This document shows positions 8,979 to 18,236 of a DNA stretch of 64,000 bases, piece after piece. The translations under genes and the position numbers were made by a program. Position 1 is the stretch's first letter. The number at the start of each line of letters is the position of its first letter. The stretch covers positions 2,785,001 through 2,849,000 of the forward strand of contig NZ_CP119078.1 of assembly GCF_029026145.1 (NCBI RefSeq). The letters run 5' to 3'. Below the pieces are notes generated by a model. It was not told the DNA's origin. It was given only the letters and a program-made list of their open reading frames with translations, and ran no database searches. Source of the DNA: Legionella cardiaca. Lineage in GTDB: Bacteria; Pseudomonadota; Gammaproteobacteria; Legionellales; Legionellaceae.

Positions 8979-9634
8979 GAACAGCGATGATTTTAGCAGC
9001 AGGCAGAGGAGAACGCTTAAGACCTCTCACAGATAAATTACCTAAAGCATTATGCAGAGTCCATGACAAACCTCTCATCGAATATCATGTGGAAAAATTA
9101 GCGAATTCGGGCTTTGATCGTATTGTTGTCAATCATGCTCATTTGGGCGGTCAGATTCGCCGTTACCTTGGCGATGGTAGAAAATGGAATGTCGAGATTT
9201 GCTATACTCCTGAACCCCCTGGAGGGCTTGAAACAGGAGGAGGAATTTATAATGCCTTACCTCTTTTAGGGCCAGCTCCTTTTATAACTGTCAACGCTGA
9301 TATTTTAACTGACTATGATTTTAATACCTTGCAATTGCCAGAACATGCTTTAATTAAATTGGTTTTGGTTACTAATCCTCAACATAACACACAGGGTGAT
9401 TTTGGTTTAACTGAGCAAAATTTTTTGACCAATGAAAGAACGTATACTTTTCCCGGAATTGCCTGTTATCGCCCAGAGGCATTTCGCACTTGTCAACCTG
9501 GAAGGTATTCCGTTATTCCCTTGATACGTCGTTTAGTCGAAGACAATCTGGTAATGGGCGAGCTGTATCAAGGTCTATGGATGGATATTGGCTCCCCTGA
9601 ACGTCTCAGAGTAGCCAATACTTTAGATATTTAA
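8975..9634 (+). CDS. murU: N-acetylmuramate-1-phosphate uridylyltransferase MurU
   Basis: This 219-residue sugar-nucleotidyltransferase has the signature AAGRGERLRPLTDKLPK at residues 7-23, GGLETGGGIYNAL (substrate loop), the metal-binding VNADILTDYDF and the C-terminal WMDIGSPERL. It converts MurNAc-1-phosphate and UTP to UDP-MurNAc, bypassing de novo MurA/MurB synthesis. It directly follows amgK with a 4-nt overlap, the same gene pair as in Pseudomonas putida, where it gives intrinsic fosfomycin tolerance. General RmlA-like nucleotidyltransferases look alike, so the specific assignment leans on the pairing with amgK. Confidence 0.88.
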   Translation: MRTAMILAAGRGERLRPLTDKLPKALCRVHDKPLIEYHVEKLANSGFDRIVVNHAHLGGQIRRYLGDGRKWNVEICYTPEPPGGLETGGGIYNALPLLGPAPFITVNADILTDYDFNTLQLPEHALIKLVLVTNPQHNTQGDFGLTEQNFLTNERTYTFPGIACYRPEAFRTCQPGRYSVIPLIRRLVEDNLVMGELYQGLWMDIGSPERLRVANTLDI

Positions 9635-10386
9635 GCCGAAGGAGCTGTAGGTCCTTGATTTTCCGGTGTGGTTTCCGCAGTAGCAGAAGGAGTACTTTCG
9701 ACTGCTTGAGCAGCAGCGGGAGCTTTCTGTGGAGCCTCTTTTGGATACTCGTGTTGTTTTGTTGTGACAGGAATTTCTTTGCCGGCTTCTTTTACTAATT
9801 CTGATATTTTTTTCCCTGCATCTTTTACTGCTTGTACAGCCTTTTCTACATCAGCAAGAATAGGCTCTCCCTTTGAGTCGCGGCGAATTTGTCCATTTTC
9901 ATCCCCAGCATAGAGCTTGCCTCCCTTGCTGATAATTTGATTTTCTGCCAAATGGGCATTCAGTAATTTATCGAGAGCCTGAATTGTTTCCGGTTCATGC
10001 TCCCCATACCCTCTTAAAAGATCTGCACCTGGATTGCGAATTGCGAAATCCATATGAAGAGGACCATCAACATTTGCAGCAACAGTAGCCGCAGCCTTCT
10101 CTGCTATATGCTGTTGGAAGTTTTGGAAATCGGAGAGTGGACCTGCTTTGCCTGACCAAAAAAGATCACTATTACTTGCTTGTTGCATGCTAACCATTTC
10201 AGCAAATTCACGAACATTTGTAAGTGCTGGCCTACCCTCGTCAAGTTTTCTGGCGGCAATTAATTTATCTTCTAATTGATCAACAAGATAAAAAGCAGCC
10301 TCCTCAGTGGTTGCTACTTCCTTCGCTTTAACAAGCGCTGATTCGTCGGGAAGGCGAACATCTGTATTGCGGGTATTTAATTCCAT
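9631..10386 (-). CDS. Hypothetical acidic protein, Ala/Pro-rich tail
   Basis: Not recognised. This 251-residue protein has no signal peptide and no membrane segment. The N-terminal half is helical and acidic. The middle contains GPLHMDFAIRNPGADLLRGYGEHEP and a possible beta-hairpin KLYAGDENGQIRRDSKGEPI. A Lys/Glu-rich amphipathic helix (about 175-205) is followed by a low-complexity Ala/Pro/Thr/Glu tail of about 45 residues. The stop codon overlaps the murU stop on the other strand (convergent). It could be a lineage-specific cytosolic protein or a secreted substrate; nothing decides between them. Confidence 0.65.
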   Translation of the reverse strand: MELNTRNTDVRLPDESALVKAKEVATTEEAAFYLVDQLEDKLIAARKLDEGRPALTNVREFAEMVSMQQASNSDLFWSGKAGPLSDFQNFQQHIAEKAAATVAANVDGPLHMDFAIRNPGADLLRGYGEHEPETIQALDKLLNAHLAENQIISKGGKLYAGDENGQIRRDSKGEPILADVEKAVQAVKDAGKKISELVKEAGKEIPVTTKQHEYPKEAPQKAPAAAQAVESTPSATAETTPENQGPTAPSA

Positions 10387-10540
10387 AAGCTTTCTACTCT
10401 TAGTTTATTAGCACCACATTAAAATGGCATACCTGGATGAAAAGAAAACAGTTTTAATGATTATAGCAAAATTGCCACAGTTGCCAGATAGACACAAGCC
10501 CAATGAATCGTTAAGAGAGAGTAAAAATTTAACAGGTAAT

Positions 10541-10576
10541 AATACACAATACCCTGATGCAAAGAGTATTGTGTAT
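10541..10576. terminator. 12-bp inverted repeat at the end of fadE
   Basis: AATACACAATAC and its exact complement enclose a 12-nt loop just beyond the fadE stop. On the minus strand the stem is followed by ATTACC-like sequence, so the U-tract is weak. It is a probable fadE terminator. Confidence 0.55.
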
Positions 10577-10583
10577 TTACACT

Positions 10584-13025
10584 TTATAAATCCAAAGGAT
10601 TAGGGAATGTATCTGTCACTGAGGCAAACGACTTTTTCTTCATTGATTCAAAAGAAAACTCATCGACTTGGATAGCATCCCAGCGAGCCCGTTCCACAGC
10701 GACCAAGGCATCCATTTCCTGTTGAGTTAATTCCCCTTTATTAACTTTTGAGGCCAATTGCTCTTTCAAGACGCTGAATTTCACTCGTTTTAAATCACTA
10801 ATTTTCTTGTATAATCCTTCATTCTTAATCAGAAGTTGGAATGCTTCTTCCATTCTATCCACTGGCTGATTTGCATCCCCACTTAAATAAATTAATTTCT
10901 TTATACCTTCACGGTAATGGTTATTAGACATCATTAACCGCGCTAATTGATGATCCAGCTGATCACTAGGGTAACGCATGGTTTGCCCAAACGGGAAGGC
11001 TAGCAAACGCACTAACAAACCAAGGGCTCTGGATGGAAAATTTTGGCAAAAAGCAATCATTGCCTTTTGTGCATGGTAGAAACAATAACTTACCGCCCAC
11101 TTTGCATGTACTTTTTGATCCGCATCTGCTTCATTCTTTTGATAATAACGAAGCGCTGCCATGGCCATATAAAGATAGGACATACCATCGGCTAATCTGG
11201 CTGATAAGCGCTCTTTACGCTTAAGGTCGCCCCCCAAATAAATTAATGACAAATCAGCCAACCATGCATAAGCATGACTCAACCGAGCTAGACGCTGATA
11301 TTCTCTTTTTAAACCATTATCAGGTGCAGCTATAAATAGCCCTGCCGTCCAGGCAGAGCAAATTGTTTTGGCGAAATTGCGCATGAAATAATAAATGTGC
11401 TGCCAAATTAATTGTCTAAATCCTCCTTTATCATCGCGAGAAACTGCGTAGAATTCATCACGAACAAAGGGGTGACATGCCATTGAACCTTGGCCAAAAA
11501 TTAACAGGTTGCGAGACATAATATTTGCCCCTTCAACAGTAATTGAAACAGGCACTCCTAAGTAATAACTGGATAGATAATTGCGCGGGCCAACAACCAC
11601 GGCGCGACCAGCATGAATATCCATGGCATTATTCACTGTGATTCGCCCGAATTCCGTATTAAAGTACTTGGTAATTGCTGAGGCTACAGATGGTTTTTTA
11701 TGCTCATTAACAGCCGCCACAGTTAATAACCGGGTAGCATTTGCCAGGTAATTTATGCCAGCAATTTCCGCAAGTTTTTCTTCTATACCTTCAAACTGAC
11801 CTATTTCGACATTAAATTGTCGACGTATTCTTGAAAAAGCACCTGTCGTTAAATAGGTGATTGTTGAAGAGGCAGCCCCTAATGCGGGTAAAGAGATTGA
11901 GCGTCCGATTGACAAACATTCCACTAGCATCTGCCAACCGTGTCCTGCATTTTTTTGTCCACCAATAATGGTTGTAATTGGCACAAAAATATTTTTACCA
12001 CGAATAGTACCATTCATAAACGGTTGCATCGCAGGTAAATGACGATTACCAATTTCAAGATTTTCTGTATCACGTGGAATTAATAGACAGGTAATTCCCT
12101 CTTCACCAACACCATTTAAGAGCCCATCAGGATCTTTAAGATTAACAGCTAAACCAATTAAAGTGGCGACAGGGGCTAATGTTATCCAACGTTTGTTTAA
12201 GGTTATATCCAAACCTAAAATTGTTTCATCAGCTATTTTCTTTTTAACAACAATAGCTTCAGATTGTAAAGAAGTAGCATCACTACCAGCCCCAGGTTCT
12301 GTTAATGCAAAACAAGGAATATCAATCCCTTTTGCCAAATTAGGCAGGTACTGAGATTTTTGCTCATCAGTACCATAATAATTGAGTAATTCCCCTGGAC
12401 CTAATGAATTGGGTACCATCACTGTGACAGCAGCCACCCCTGAGCGGCTAGCAATTTTCATCACGACATCTGAATGGGCACGAGCAGTGAAGCCTTTACC
12501 ACCATATTCTTTAGGGATAACTAAACCAAAAAATCCATTTTCTTTAATATAATTCCAAACTTTTTCGGGTAAATCTCCTGCTTGACTGATTTCCCATTCA
12601 TCAAGCATGTCACACAAGGTTGTTGTTTCATTATCAAGAAAAGCTTGCTCCTCGGCGGTCAATTCTGTAGATACATTAGCCAACCTATCCCAATTAGGCG
12701 AACCGGTAAAGATATCTTGCTCTACCCAGGTATCACCAGCATTGAGTGCTTCTTCTTCTGTTTTTGATAGTTTAGGGATTGATTTACCAATTCTTGCGAA
12801 TAAAAAATCACTTATGGCGAATCGCACTGGTTCAAGATTAATTATTAATGCTGCTGCAATAATAAGTAGCCAGATAATAGTGCCAGGAAACCAATGCATC
12901 CCTACATAAAAAGTAGCCACTAACAGGTAAATTGCACTACCTATTTCCCAAACGAGAGCGCTTAAACCGCGATAGAGTACCACTAAGGTAAATGCGAGAT
13001 AAACAAGAAACAAAAGTGTAGCCAT
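10584..13025 (-). CDS. fadE: Acyl-CoA dehydrogenase FadE (long membrane-associated type)
   Basis: The 813 residues match the long proteobacterial FadE, not the roughly 380-residue classical enzyme. It catalyses the first, FAD-dependent step of fatty-acid beta-oxidation. Two to three hydrophobic segments lie in the first 70 residues (membrane association). The acyl-CoA dehydrogenase core follows with GFFGLVIPKEYGGKGF, the FAD/substrate motif FALTEPGAGSD and SITVEGANIMSRNLLIFGQG, the usual FadE signature around the catalytic region. The C-terminal roughly 250 residues form the FadE-specific DUF1974-like domain. It is monocistronic, with hairpins downstream. Confidence 0.95.
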   Translation of the reverse strand: MATLLFLVYLAFTLVVLYRGLSALVWEIGSAIYLLVATFYVGMHWFPGTIIWLLIIAAALIINLEPVRFAISDFLFARIGKSIPKLSKTEEEALNAGDTWVEQDIFTGSPNWDRLANVSTELTAEEQAFLDNETTTLCDMLDEWEISQAGDLPEKVWNYIKENGFFGLVIPKEYGGKGFTARAHSDVVMKIASRSGVAAVTVMVPNSLGPGELLNYYGTDEQKSQYLPNLAKGIDIPCFALTEPGAGSDATSLQSEAIVVKKKIADETILGLDITLNKRWITLAPVATLIGLAVNLKDPDGLLNGVGEEGITCLLIPRDTENLEIGNRHLPAMQPFMNGTIRGKNIFVPITTIIGGQKNAGHGWQMLVECLSIGRSISLPALGAASSTITYLTTGAFSRIRRQFNVEIGQFEGIEEKLAEIAGINYLANATRLLTVAAVNEHKKPSVASAITKYFNTEFGRITVNNAMDIHAGRAVVVGPRNYLSSYYLGVPVSITVEGANIMSRNLLIFGQGSMACHPFVRDEFYAVSRDDKGGFRQLIWQHIYYFMRNFAKTICSAWTAGLFIAAPDNGLKREYQRLARLSHAYAWLADLSLIYLGGDLKRKERLSARLADGMSYLYMAMAALRYYQKNEADADQKVHAKWAVSYCFYHAQKAMIAFCQNFPSRALGLLVRLLAFPFGQTMRYPSDQLDHQLARLMMSNNHYREGIKKLIYLSGDANQPVDRMEEAFQLLIKNEGLYKKISDLKRVKFSVLKEQLASKVNKGELTQQEMDALVAVERARWDAIQVDEFSFESMKKKSFASVTDTFPNPLDL

Positions 13026-13284
13026 ATCAAACCTTCCTTTCCCTTTGATTGAGAATTAATCCACAAATTTATCAAGTATATACCCGTCTTATGGAATTTT
13101 GCGAGCAATGTATCTTTAATTCCCGGGAAAAAATATGGCTAATAACAATTAATTATCTTGTTGCATATTTTTCTCGCTTGGAAACAAATTGGATTGATAA
13201 CTTAATAGCATTAACTTGCGTTTTTAACTTGCTTTAGCAAGCCGAATCATCTAGCGTTATTCCTTTTTAATACTTTATTTGACC

Positions 13285-13908
13285 ATGAATCAACGTCTCG
13301 TTTGGAATTTTGAAATCAACCCAACGCCACCTTTAGATTTGCTTTCTTTAGCTAAAGACGAAAAGGATAAACTTAAGTGGGAAGCACGATATTTCTGGCC
13401 AGAAAATACGATTGTGACATTAATTGGTCTTAATGACAGTTTTCTAGATTTAGGAAATTATGAGATTAAACATCGAAATGACAATTATTTACTACTTCCC
13501 GATAGCGATTACAACATTAAACAGCGACGAGACGAATTACAGTACAAGCCTCTGCTGCAAAAAATAGATAATATTCGCGCTTATGGAAAAAAAATTGATC
13601 TTAACCAGCCCATGATGCCCAATCATTCACACAACACTGAGAATGCGTCCTTAACCAATTTATTGACCCAAGTACAGGACAAAGCAGTTCATGTAGCTGT
13701 TCATAAAATAGTTTTAATTTATAAATTTCCAACCACCCCCGCCATTAAACTCGAACTGGCAAGGCTTACAGTTTACGAAAAAATCTACTTTAGTGTTTGT
13801 ATTGAAGGACGTTCTCAATTGTTAGTTTCACACATCGCAAAACACTTGCTGGTGAATCATGTTTCTTGCGACTATGTCAATTTTCTAAGACCACTACAAA
13901 AGTCATGA
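13285..13908 (+). CDS. CYTH-like protein (possible triphosphate-binding fold)
   Basis: This 207-residue protein is not confidently assigned. Several elements in order resemble the CYTH/triphosphate-tunnel fold. These are an early strand with alternating charges (KWEARYF, compare ExExK), then YEIKHRNDNYLLLPDSD, then NIKQRRDELQYKPLL, where K/R residues alternate and end in the typical 'xYK'. A late strand VYEKIYFSVCIEGRS and a helix ending in HLL follow. CYTH proteins act on polyphosphates or nucleotides, and ppk1 lies one gene downstream. The ATG at 13285 is chosen over the TTG at 13279. The stop overlaps the start of the next gene (ATGA), so the two are coupled. The fold assignment is inference. 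Confidence 0.55.
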   Translation: MNQRLVWNFEINPTPPLDLLSLAKDEKDKLKWEARYFWPENTIVTLIGLNDSFLDLGNYEIKHRNDNYLLLPDSDYNIKQRRDELQYKPLLQKIDNIRAYGKKIDLNQPMMPNHSHNTENASLTNLLTQVQDKAVHVAVHKIVLIYKFPTTPAIKLELARLTVYEKIYFSVCIEGRSQLLVSHIAKHLLVNHVSCDYVNFLRPLQKS

Positions 13909-14438
13909 TTAACACACTATTTGCTATCATATTAAGCTTTGGAAAAATCGGTATCATTTCCCTGGGTGGCGGCAATTCCATGTTGAAATTGTTGGAATAT
14001 GAAGCTGTCACTTATCGGCAATGGATCAGAGAAGACGAATTTGTTCAGATGGTTGGCTCAACTTTTTTATTCCCGGGATTAACCGCTGTAAAATTATCGG
14101 CATTAATCGGTTATAAAGCCGCGGGAATGATGGGATTAATTCTAGCGGTTGCCTGTTTAAATCTTCCAGGATTAGTTCTGGCTGTTTGGGGTTATCAATT
14201 ATTAAGCAGCCATAATGGCCCCATTGCTCGTAAAATTATGACAGCAGTACAGTATGGAGCTTTGGCTCTCTTGGCTGCCGCTTCTTTTTCTGTAGCACAA
14301 GGGGTTATTTCCATGTATTACTCTCTCCCCATTGCGCTTGCCTGTATTCTCTTTTTTTTAGGTTTAGTCTATCTGCAGCTCTCACCTTTTTGGGGATTTC
14401 TTGCTTTCATAGTTGTTTGTTTTTTCCTGGTGCGTTGA
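13905..14438 (+). CDS. Half-size chromate transporter (ChrA family)
   Basis: The 177 residues have five to six hydrophobic segments. The N-terminal signature FGKIGIISLGGGNSMLKLLEYE, then WIREDEFVQMVGSTFLFPGLTAVKLSALIGYKAAG, is typical of a single CHR domain (SCHR). Short ChrA proteins usually come as adjacent pairs forming a heterodimer; here only one half is present in the window. The ATG at 13905 is preferred over 13866 because it overlaps the upstream stop as ATGA. Transport of chromate is a family label; the physiological anion is unknown. Confidence 0.85.
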   Translation: MINTLFAIILSFGKIGIISLGGGNSMLKLLEYEAVTYRQWIREDEFVQMVGSTFLFPGLTAVKLSALIGYKAAGMMGLILAVACLNLPGLVLAVWGYQLLSSHNGPIARKIMTAVQYGALALLAAASFSVAQGVISMYYSLPIALACILFFLGLVYLQLSPFWGFLAFIVVCFFLVR

Positions 14439-14527
14439 CCAACTTATTTTAAGATATTGGAGCTCTTGCATACAAAAAGAAGGTACACTAACCTAGCCCT
14501 AATAACCGTTAGTGCCGGAGTTTGGTT

Positions 14528-16591
14528 TTGAGTGATGATTTAGATAATCCAGAATATTACATTAATCGCGAGTTCACAGCCTTGGCTTTTAATGAGCGTG
14601 TGTTACAACTGGCAAAAGACGAGCGTGTCCCTTTATTGGAGCGTATGCGTTTTCTTTGTATTTGTAGTGGTAATCTTGATGAATTTTTTGAAATTCGTGT
14701 TGCAGGTTTAAAAGAAAAAATTGCTCTTTCTTCGAGAAAGCTATACATCGATGGTTTACAAGCTGATGAAATCTTTAGCCAACTTAGTAAAAAAGTACAT
14801 TTACTAAGCGATGAATTATATCATATCTTTAACAGGCAATTGCTTCCCGCAATGAAAAAAGAAAATATTCATTTCCTTGCTACGGAAGAATGGACGGATG
14901 ATATTCATCTTTGGGCAAAACATTATTTCAAAAATGAAATTCTCCCTATTGTCAGTCCCATAGCACTTGATTTAGCTCATCCGTTCCCCCGTTTATTTAA
15001 CAAAAGTTTGAATTTCATTATTTCATTACGCGGTAAGGATGCTTTTGATCGAAATATTGATTATGCCGTTGTTCATGCACCTCGCTCTATACCACGACTG
15101 ATTCATCTGCCTTCTGAACTTTGTGCAGAAGGTGGTGCTTACTTTGTTTATTTATCTTCTATTATAGAAACACATATCTCCAGTTTATTTCCTGGTATGG
15201 AGATCAATGGTTGTTATGCGTTTCGTCTAACCCGTAACAGTGATTTATTTTTACGCGAAGAAGAGATTGAAGATTTGGCCGTTGCAGTACAACGAGAATT
15301 ATTTTCTCGACATTACGGCCACGTGGTACGCCTTGAAGTGGATAAACGTTGTCCGGCGAATATTGTTGATTTCTTACTGCAAAAACATCATTTACATCAT
15401 GAAGATGCCTATCATTGCGATGGACCGGTTAATTTGCAACGCTACCTCAGCGTCATTAACCGTATTGAGCGACCTGACTTAAATTATCCACCTCTTATTG
15501 TGCAATACCCTGAGGTAGTTCATCAAAAGCGAAATCTCTTTAATGTTCTTGATGAACAAGACATTTTATTACATCACCCGTATCAAAGTTATGATGTGGT
15601 CATTGATTTTGTCCGTCAGGCAGCCGCCGATCCCAATGTGTTGGCTATTAAACAAACACTCTACCGTACCCATTCAGAATCAGTCATGGTCAAAGCATTA
15701 GTAGAGGCCGCACGTTCGGGCAAAGAGGTTACGGCAGTTGTAGAGTTAAGAGCTCGATTTGATGAAGAATCAAATTTAAAACTCGCGAATCGTCTTCATG
15801 AAGCTGGGGTGTTAGTTCTCTATGGCGTCATGGGTTATAAAACACATGCCAAAATGACCTTGGTTGTTCGTAGGGCACACGGAAAATTAAAACGCTATAC
15901 GCATCTTGGTACTGGTAACTACCATGAACAAACAGCAAAACGTTATACTGATTTTGGCTTATTAACCTGTGAACCCACCATCACGTCAGATGTTCAGATC
16001 ATTTTTCAGCAACTAACAGGTCTTGGTAAAACAGTTAAACTAAAAGCCTTGTGTCACTCCCCTTTTACTTTACAGAGAAATTTACTACAGCTGATTGATG
16101 AATCCATTCAAGCTGCATCAGCTGGCAAAGAGGCGGAAATTAATATTAAAGTCAATGGACTAACCGATAAAACCATGATCAAAGCACTTTATCGTGCCTC
16201 GCAAGCCGGTGTTAAAATAAATTTATTGGTTCGCAGTGTTTGTTGCTTAAAACCTGGCATTCCTAAAGTTTCTGATAACATTCGTGTTCTTTCCATTGTG
16301 GGTCGCTTTCTTGAACATCATCGGGTTTATTATTTTCGCATTGAAGACAATGAGCGCTTTTATTGTTCAAGTGCTGATCTAATGGAACGTAACCTATATA
16401 CTCGCATTGAAGTATTGTTCCCAATTTTTGATGAAAATAATCAAAAACGCATTAAAAATGAGATTTTTAGAAATTATCTAAAAGATAATTCCAGCGCTTG
16501 GGAGATGCAGGCTGATGGCAGTTATAAACCGCTGACAACCGGCAGCTACAGTGCTCAGGAAAAACTACTCGAGCTCTATGCCAAAAACTAA
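14528..16591 (+). CDS. ppk1: Polyphosphate kinase 1
   Basis: This membrane-associated enzyme polymerises the gamma-phosphate of ATP into polyphosphate. The roughly 687 residues have the four expected domains. The N-terminal helical domain contains LLERMRFLCICSGNLDEFFEIR. The head domain lies at about 110-300. Two phospholipase-D-like catalytic domains follow. The autophosphorylated His sits in GYKTHAKMTLVVRR and the second essential His in GRFLEHHRVYYF; ELRARFDEESN is also intact. The start is placed at TTG 14528 because GGAG (14517-14520) is 7 nt upstream. An in-frame TTG at 14522 is too close to that site. It faces epmB convergently with only 9 bp between. Confidence 0.95.
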   Translation: MSDDLDNPEYYINREFTALAFNERVLQLAKDERVPLLERMRFLCICSGNLDEFFEIRVAGLKEKIALSSRKLYIDGLQADEIFSQLSKKVHLLSDELYHIFNRQLLPAMKKENIHFLATEEWTDDIHLWAKHYFKNEILPIVSPIALDLAHPFPRLFNKSLNFIISLRGKDAFDRNIDYAVVHAPRSIPRLIHLPSELCAEGGAYFVYLSSIIETHISSLFPGMEINGCYAFRLTRNSDLFLREEEIEDLAVAVQRELFSRHYGHVVRLEVDKRCPANIVDFLLQKHHLHHEDAYHCDGPVNLQRYLSVINRIERPDLNYPPLIVQYPEVVHQKRNLFNVLDEQDILLHHPYQSYDVVIDFVRQAAADPNVLAIKQTLYRTHSESVMVKALVEAARSGKEVTAVVELRARFDEESNLKLANRLHEAGVLVLYGVMGYKTHAKMTLVVRRAHGKLKRYTHLGTGNYHEQTAKRYTDFGLLTCEPTITSDVQIIFQQLTGLGKTVKLKALCHSPFTLQRNLLQLIDESIQAASAGKEAEINIKVNGLTDKTMIKALYRASQAGVKINLLVRSVCCLKPGIPKVSDNIRVLSIVGRFLEHHRVYYFRIEDNERFYCSSADLMERNLYTRIEVLFPIFDENNQKRIKNEIFRNYLKDNSSAWEMQADGSYKPLTTGSYSAQEKLLELYAKN

Positions 16592-16600
16592 TGAGTAATA

Positions 16601-17611
16601 TCAAATTAAAATTGTTTTACTTTCTTTTCCTGGCTCCTCGCGTGCTAAACGCGGTAACAAATAGCCAGGAAGTTTTTTTTGTAATTGCCGATAGATAGCT
16701 AAAGCCGTTTCCATGGGAATATCAAAATGAGCAGCACCACTGACTTTATCCAATAGATGAAGATAATAGGGTAATACACCACAGTTAAATAATTTTTCAC
16801 TTAACGCCACTAAACTATCAACATCATCGTTGACACCTTTTAGCAAGACTGATTGATTAAGCAAATGACAGCCCGCTTGTCGTAATGCCACGCAAACCTG
16901 TTCTACACTCTTGTCTAATTCATTCGCATGGTTACTGTGGACGACGATAACTTTGCGCAGACGACTAATATTTAGTAATCCTAAAAACTCTTCATCAATT
17001 CGCTCGGGAAGTACAACAGGCACTCGAGTATGAAAACGCAAGGTTTGTACATGAGTAATCCCTTCCAATTGCTGCAAAAACTCTTTTATAACAGAATTTG
17101 TGGCCAATAAGGGGTCACCACCACTTAAAATAACCTCACGAATCGAATTATTTTCCCGGATATAGTTAAGAACAGCTCGCCATCCTTCTCGCCCTGGATT
17201 GTTATCCTGATAAGGAAAATGACGTCTAAAACAATAACGACAATTGATCGCACAAACGCCAGTTAATGTTAACAGGACACGTCCTTGGTATTTGTGCATT
17301 AAACCGCTTTTAAGTATTGCAGCATTTTCAGCAAGTGGATCGGAAATAAATCCTTCTATTTGCTCAAGCTCTTCATTTGTTGCTAGTACTTGTAACAACA
17401 GCGGGTCCTTTGGGTTTCCCGGTTGCATACGAGCGACAAAGCCACGGGGAACACGTGTTTTGAAGGTTTTTTCTGCAGCAGTACTGCCTAATGTTAACGG
17501 TAATGATAAAAACTCAAGTAATTCATTGACGGTGGCAAAGCCTTGAGCCAAAATTTTTTGCCAACTCACAGAGGTATCTCGCATTAATTGTACAAAATTG
17601 CTAAACTGCAT
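16601..17611 (-). CDS. epmB: EF-P beta-lysylation radical-SAM enzyme EpmB (lysine 2,3-aminomutase family)
   Basis: The 336 residues match EpmB/YjeK rather than the longer clostridial aminomutase. EpmB converts (S)-alpha-lysine to (R)-beta-lysine for attachment to elongation factor P by EpmA. The [4Fe-4S]/SAM motif CAINCRYC (CxxxCxxC) followed by FRRHFPYQD is clear. The glycine-rich VILSGGDPLLATN and the late PLP-lysine region GKESKT are also present. It is divergent from efp, its target, only 44 bp apart, a common arrangement in gammaproteobacteria. EpmA is not in the window. Confidence 0.95.
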   Translation of the reverse strand: MQFSNFVQLMRDTSVSWQKILAQGFATVNELLEFLSLPLTLGSTAAEKTFKTRVPRGFVARMQPGNPKDPLLLQVLATNEELEQIEGFISDPLAENAAILKSGLMHKYQGRVLLTLTGVCAINCRYCFRRHFPYQDNNPGREGWRAVLNYIRENNSIREVILSGGDPLLATNSVIKEFLQQLEGITHVQTLRFHTRVPVVLPERIDEEFLGLLNISRLRKVIVVHSNHANELDKSVEQVCVALRQAGCHLLNQSVLLKGVNDDVDSLVALSEKLFNCGVLPYYLHLLDKVSGAAHFDIPMETALAIYRQLQKKLPGYLLPRLAREEPGKESKTILI

Positions 17612-17655
17612 GAACTCTAGCGAAATTGGAACAAAATCTCAACAGTGGAGCACTG

Positions 17656-18225
17656 ATGGCAATCTATAGTACCAATGAATTTAAAAATGGTTTAAAAGTT
17701 ATGGTTGATAATGCACCTTGTAGCATTGTCGATTGTGAATTTGTTAAACCGGGAAAAGGACAAGCATTTACCCGCGTAAAAATTCGCAACTTGAAAACAG
17801 GGCGAGTTGTTGAACGCACCTATAAATCAGGGGAAACATTACCTTCGGCTGACGTAGCCGATGTGGAAATGCAATATTTATATAATGATGGTGAGCATTG
17901 GCATTTTATGGTCCCTGATACTTTTGAACAATATGCAGTAGGACCAGAGGCTATTGCTGATGCAGCTCAGTGGCTCAAAGAACAAGATCTTTGTGTCGTC
18001 ACCTTATGGAATAATGAAGCAATTCAAGTCATGCCACCGAATTTTGTAATTCTTGCGATTACTGAAACTGATCCTGGACTGAAAGGCGATACATCAGGTG
18101 GTGGCGGCAAACCAGCTACGCTTGAAACTGGGGCAGTCGTTCGTGTACCTCTATTCGTTCAGACGGGTGAATTAATCAAAGTGGATACTCGCAAAGGAGA
18201 ATATGTATCGCGAGCTAAAGAATAA
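17656..18225 (+). CDS. efp: Elongation factor P
   Basis: This 189-residue protein starts at ATG 17656, which has GTGGAG just upstream. The longer frame from 17626 would add an unconserved leader. It has three beta-barrel domains (KOW-like, OB, OB). The modified lysine is Lys34 in FVKPGKGQA, as in E. coli, consistent with beta-lysylation by the neighbouring EpmB. The C-terminal signature [22 protein letters not shown] is the conserved EF-P/YeiP pattern, slightly Gly-extended. EF-P relieves ribosome stalling at polyproline stretches. Confidence 0.97.
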   Translation: MAIYSTNEFKNGLKVMVDNAPCSIVDCEFVKPGKGQAFTRVKIRNLKTGRVVERTYKSGETLPSADVADVEMQYLYNDGEHWHFMVPDTFEQYAVGPEAIADAAQWLKEQDLCVVTLWNNEAIQVMPPNFVILAITETDPGLKGDTSGGGGKPATLETGAVVRVPLFVQTGELIKVDTRKGEYVSRAKE

Positions 18226-18236
18226 GGAGAGAAACG

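Noticed and set aside
10387-10460. Possible PmrA-type box before the gene at 10386
   Set aside because: The halves TTTAATGTG and GCTAATAAA match poorly, and the -10 would place the transcript start on the ATG.
13049-13237. 62-codon open frame between fadE and the CYTH-like gene
   Set aside because: AT-rich, no ribosome site, low-complexity hydrophobic composition; treated as promoter DNA.
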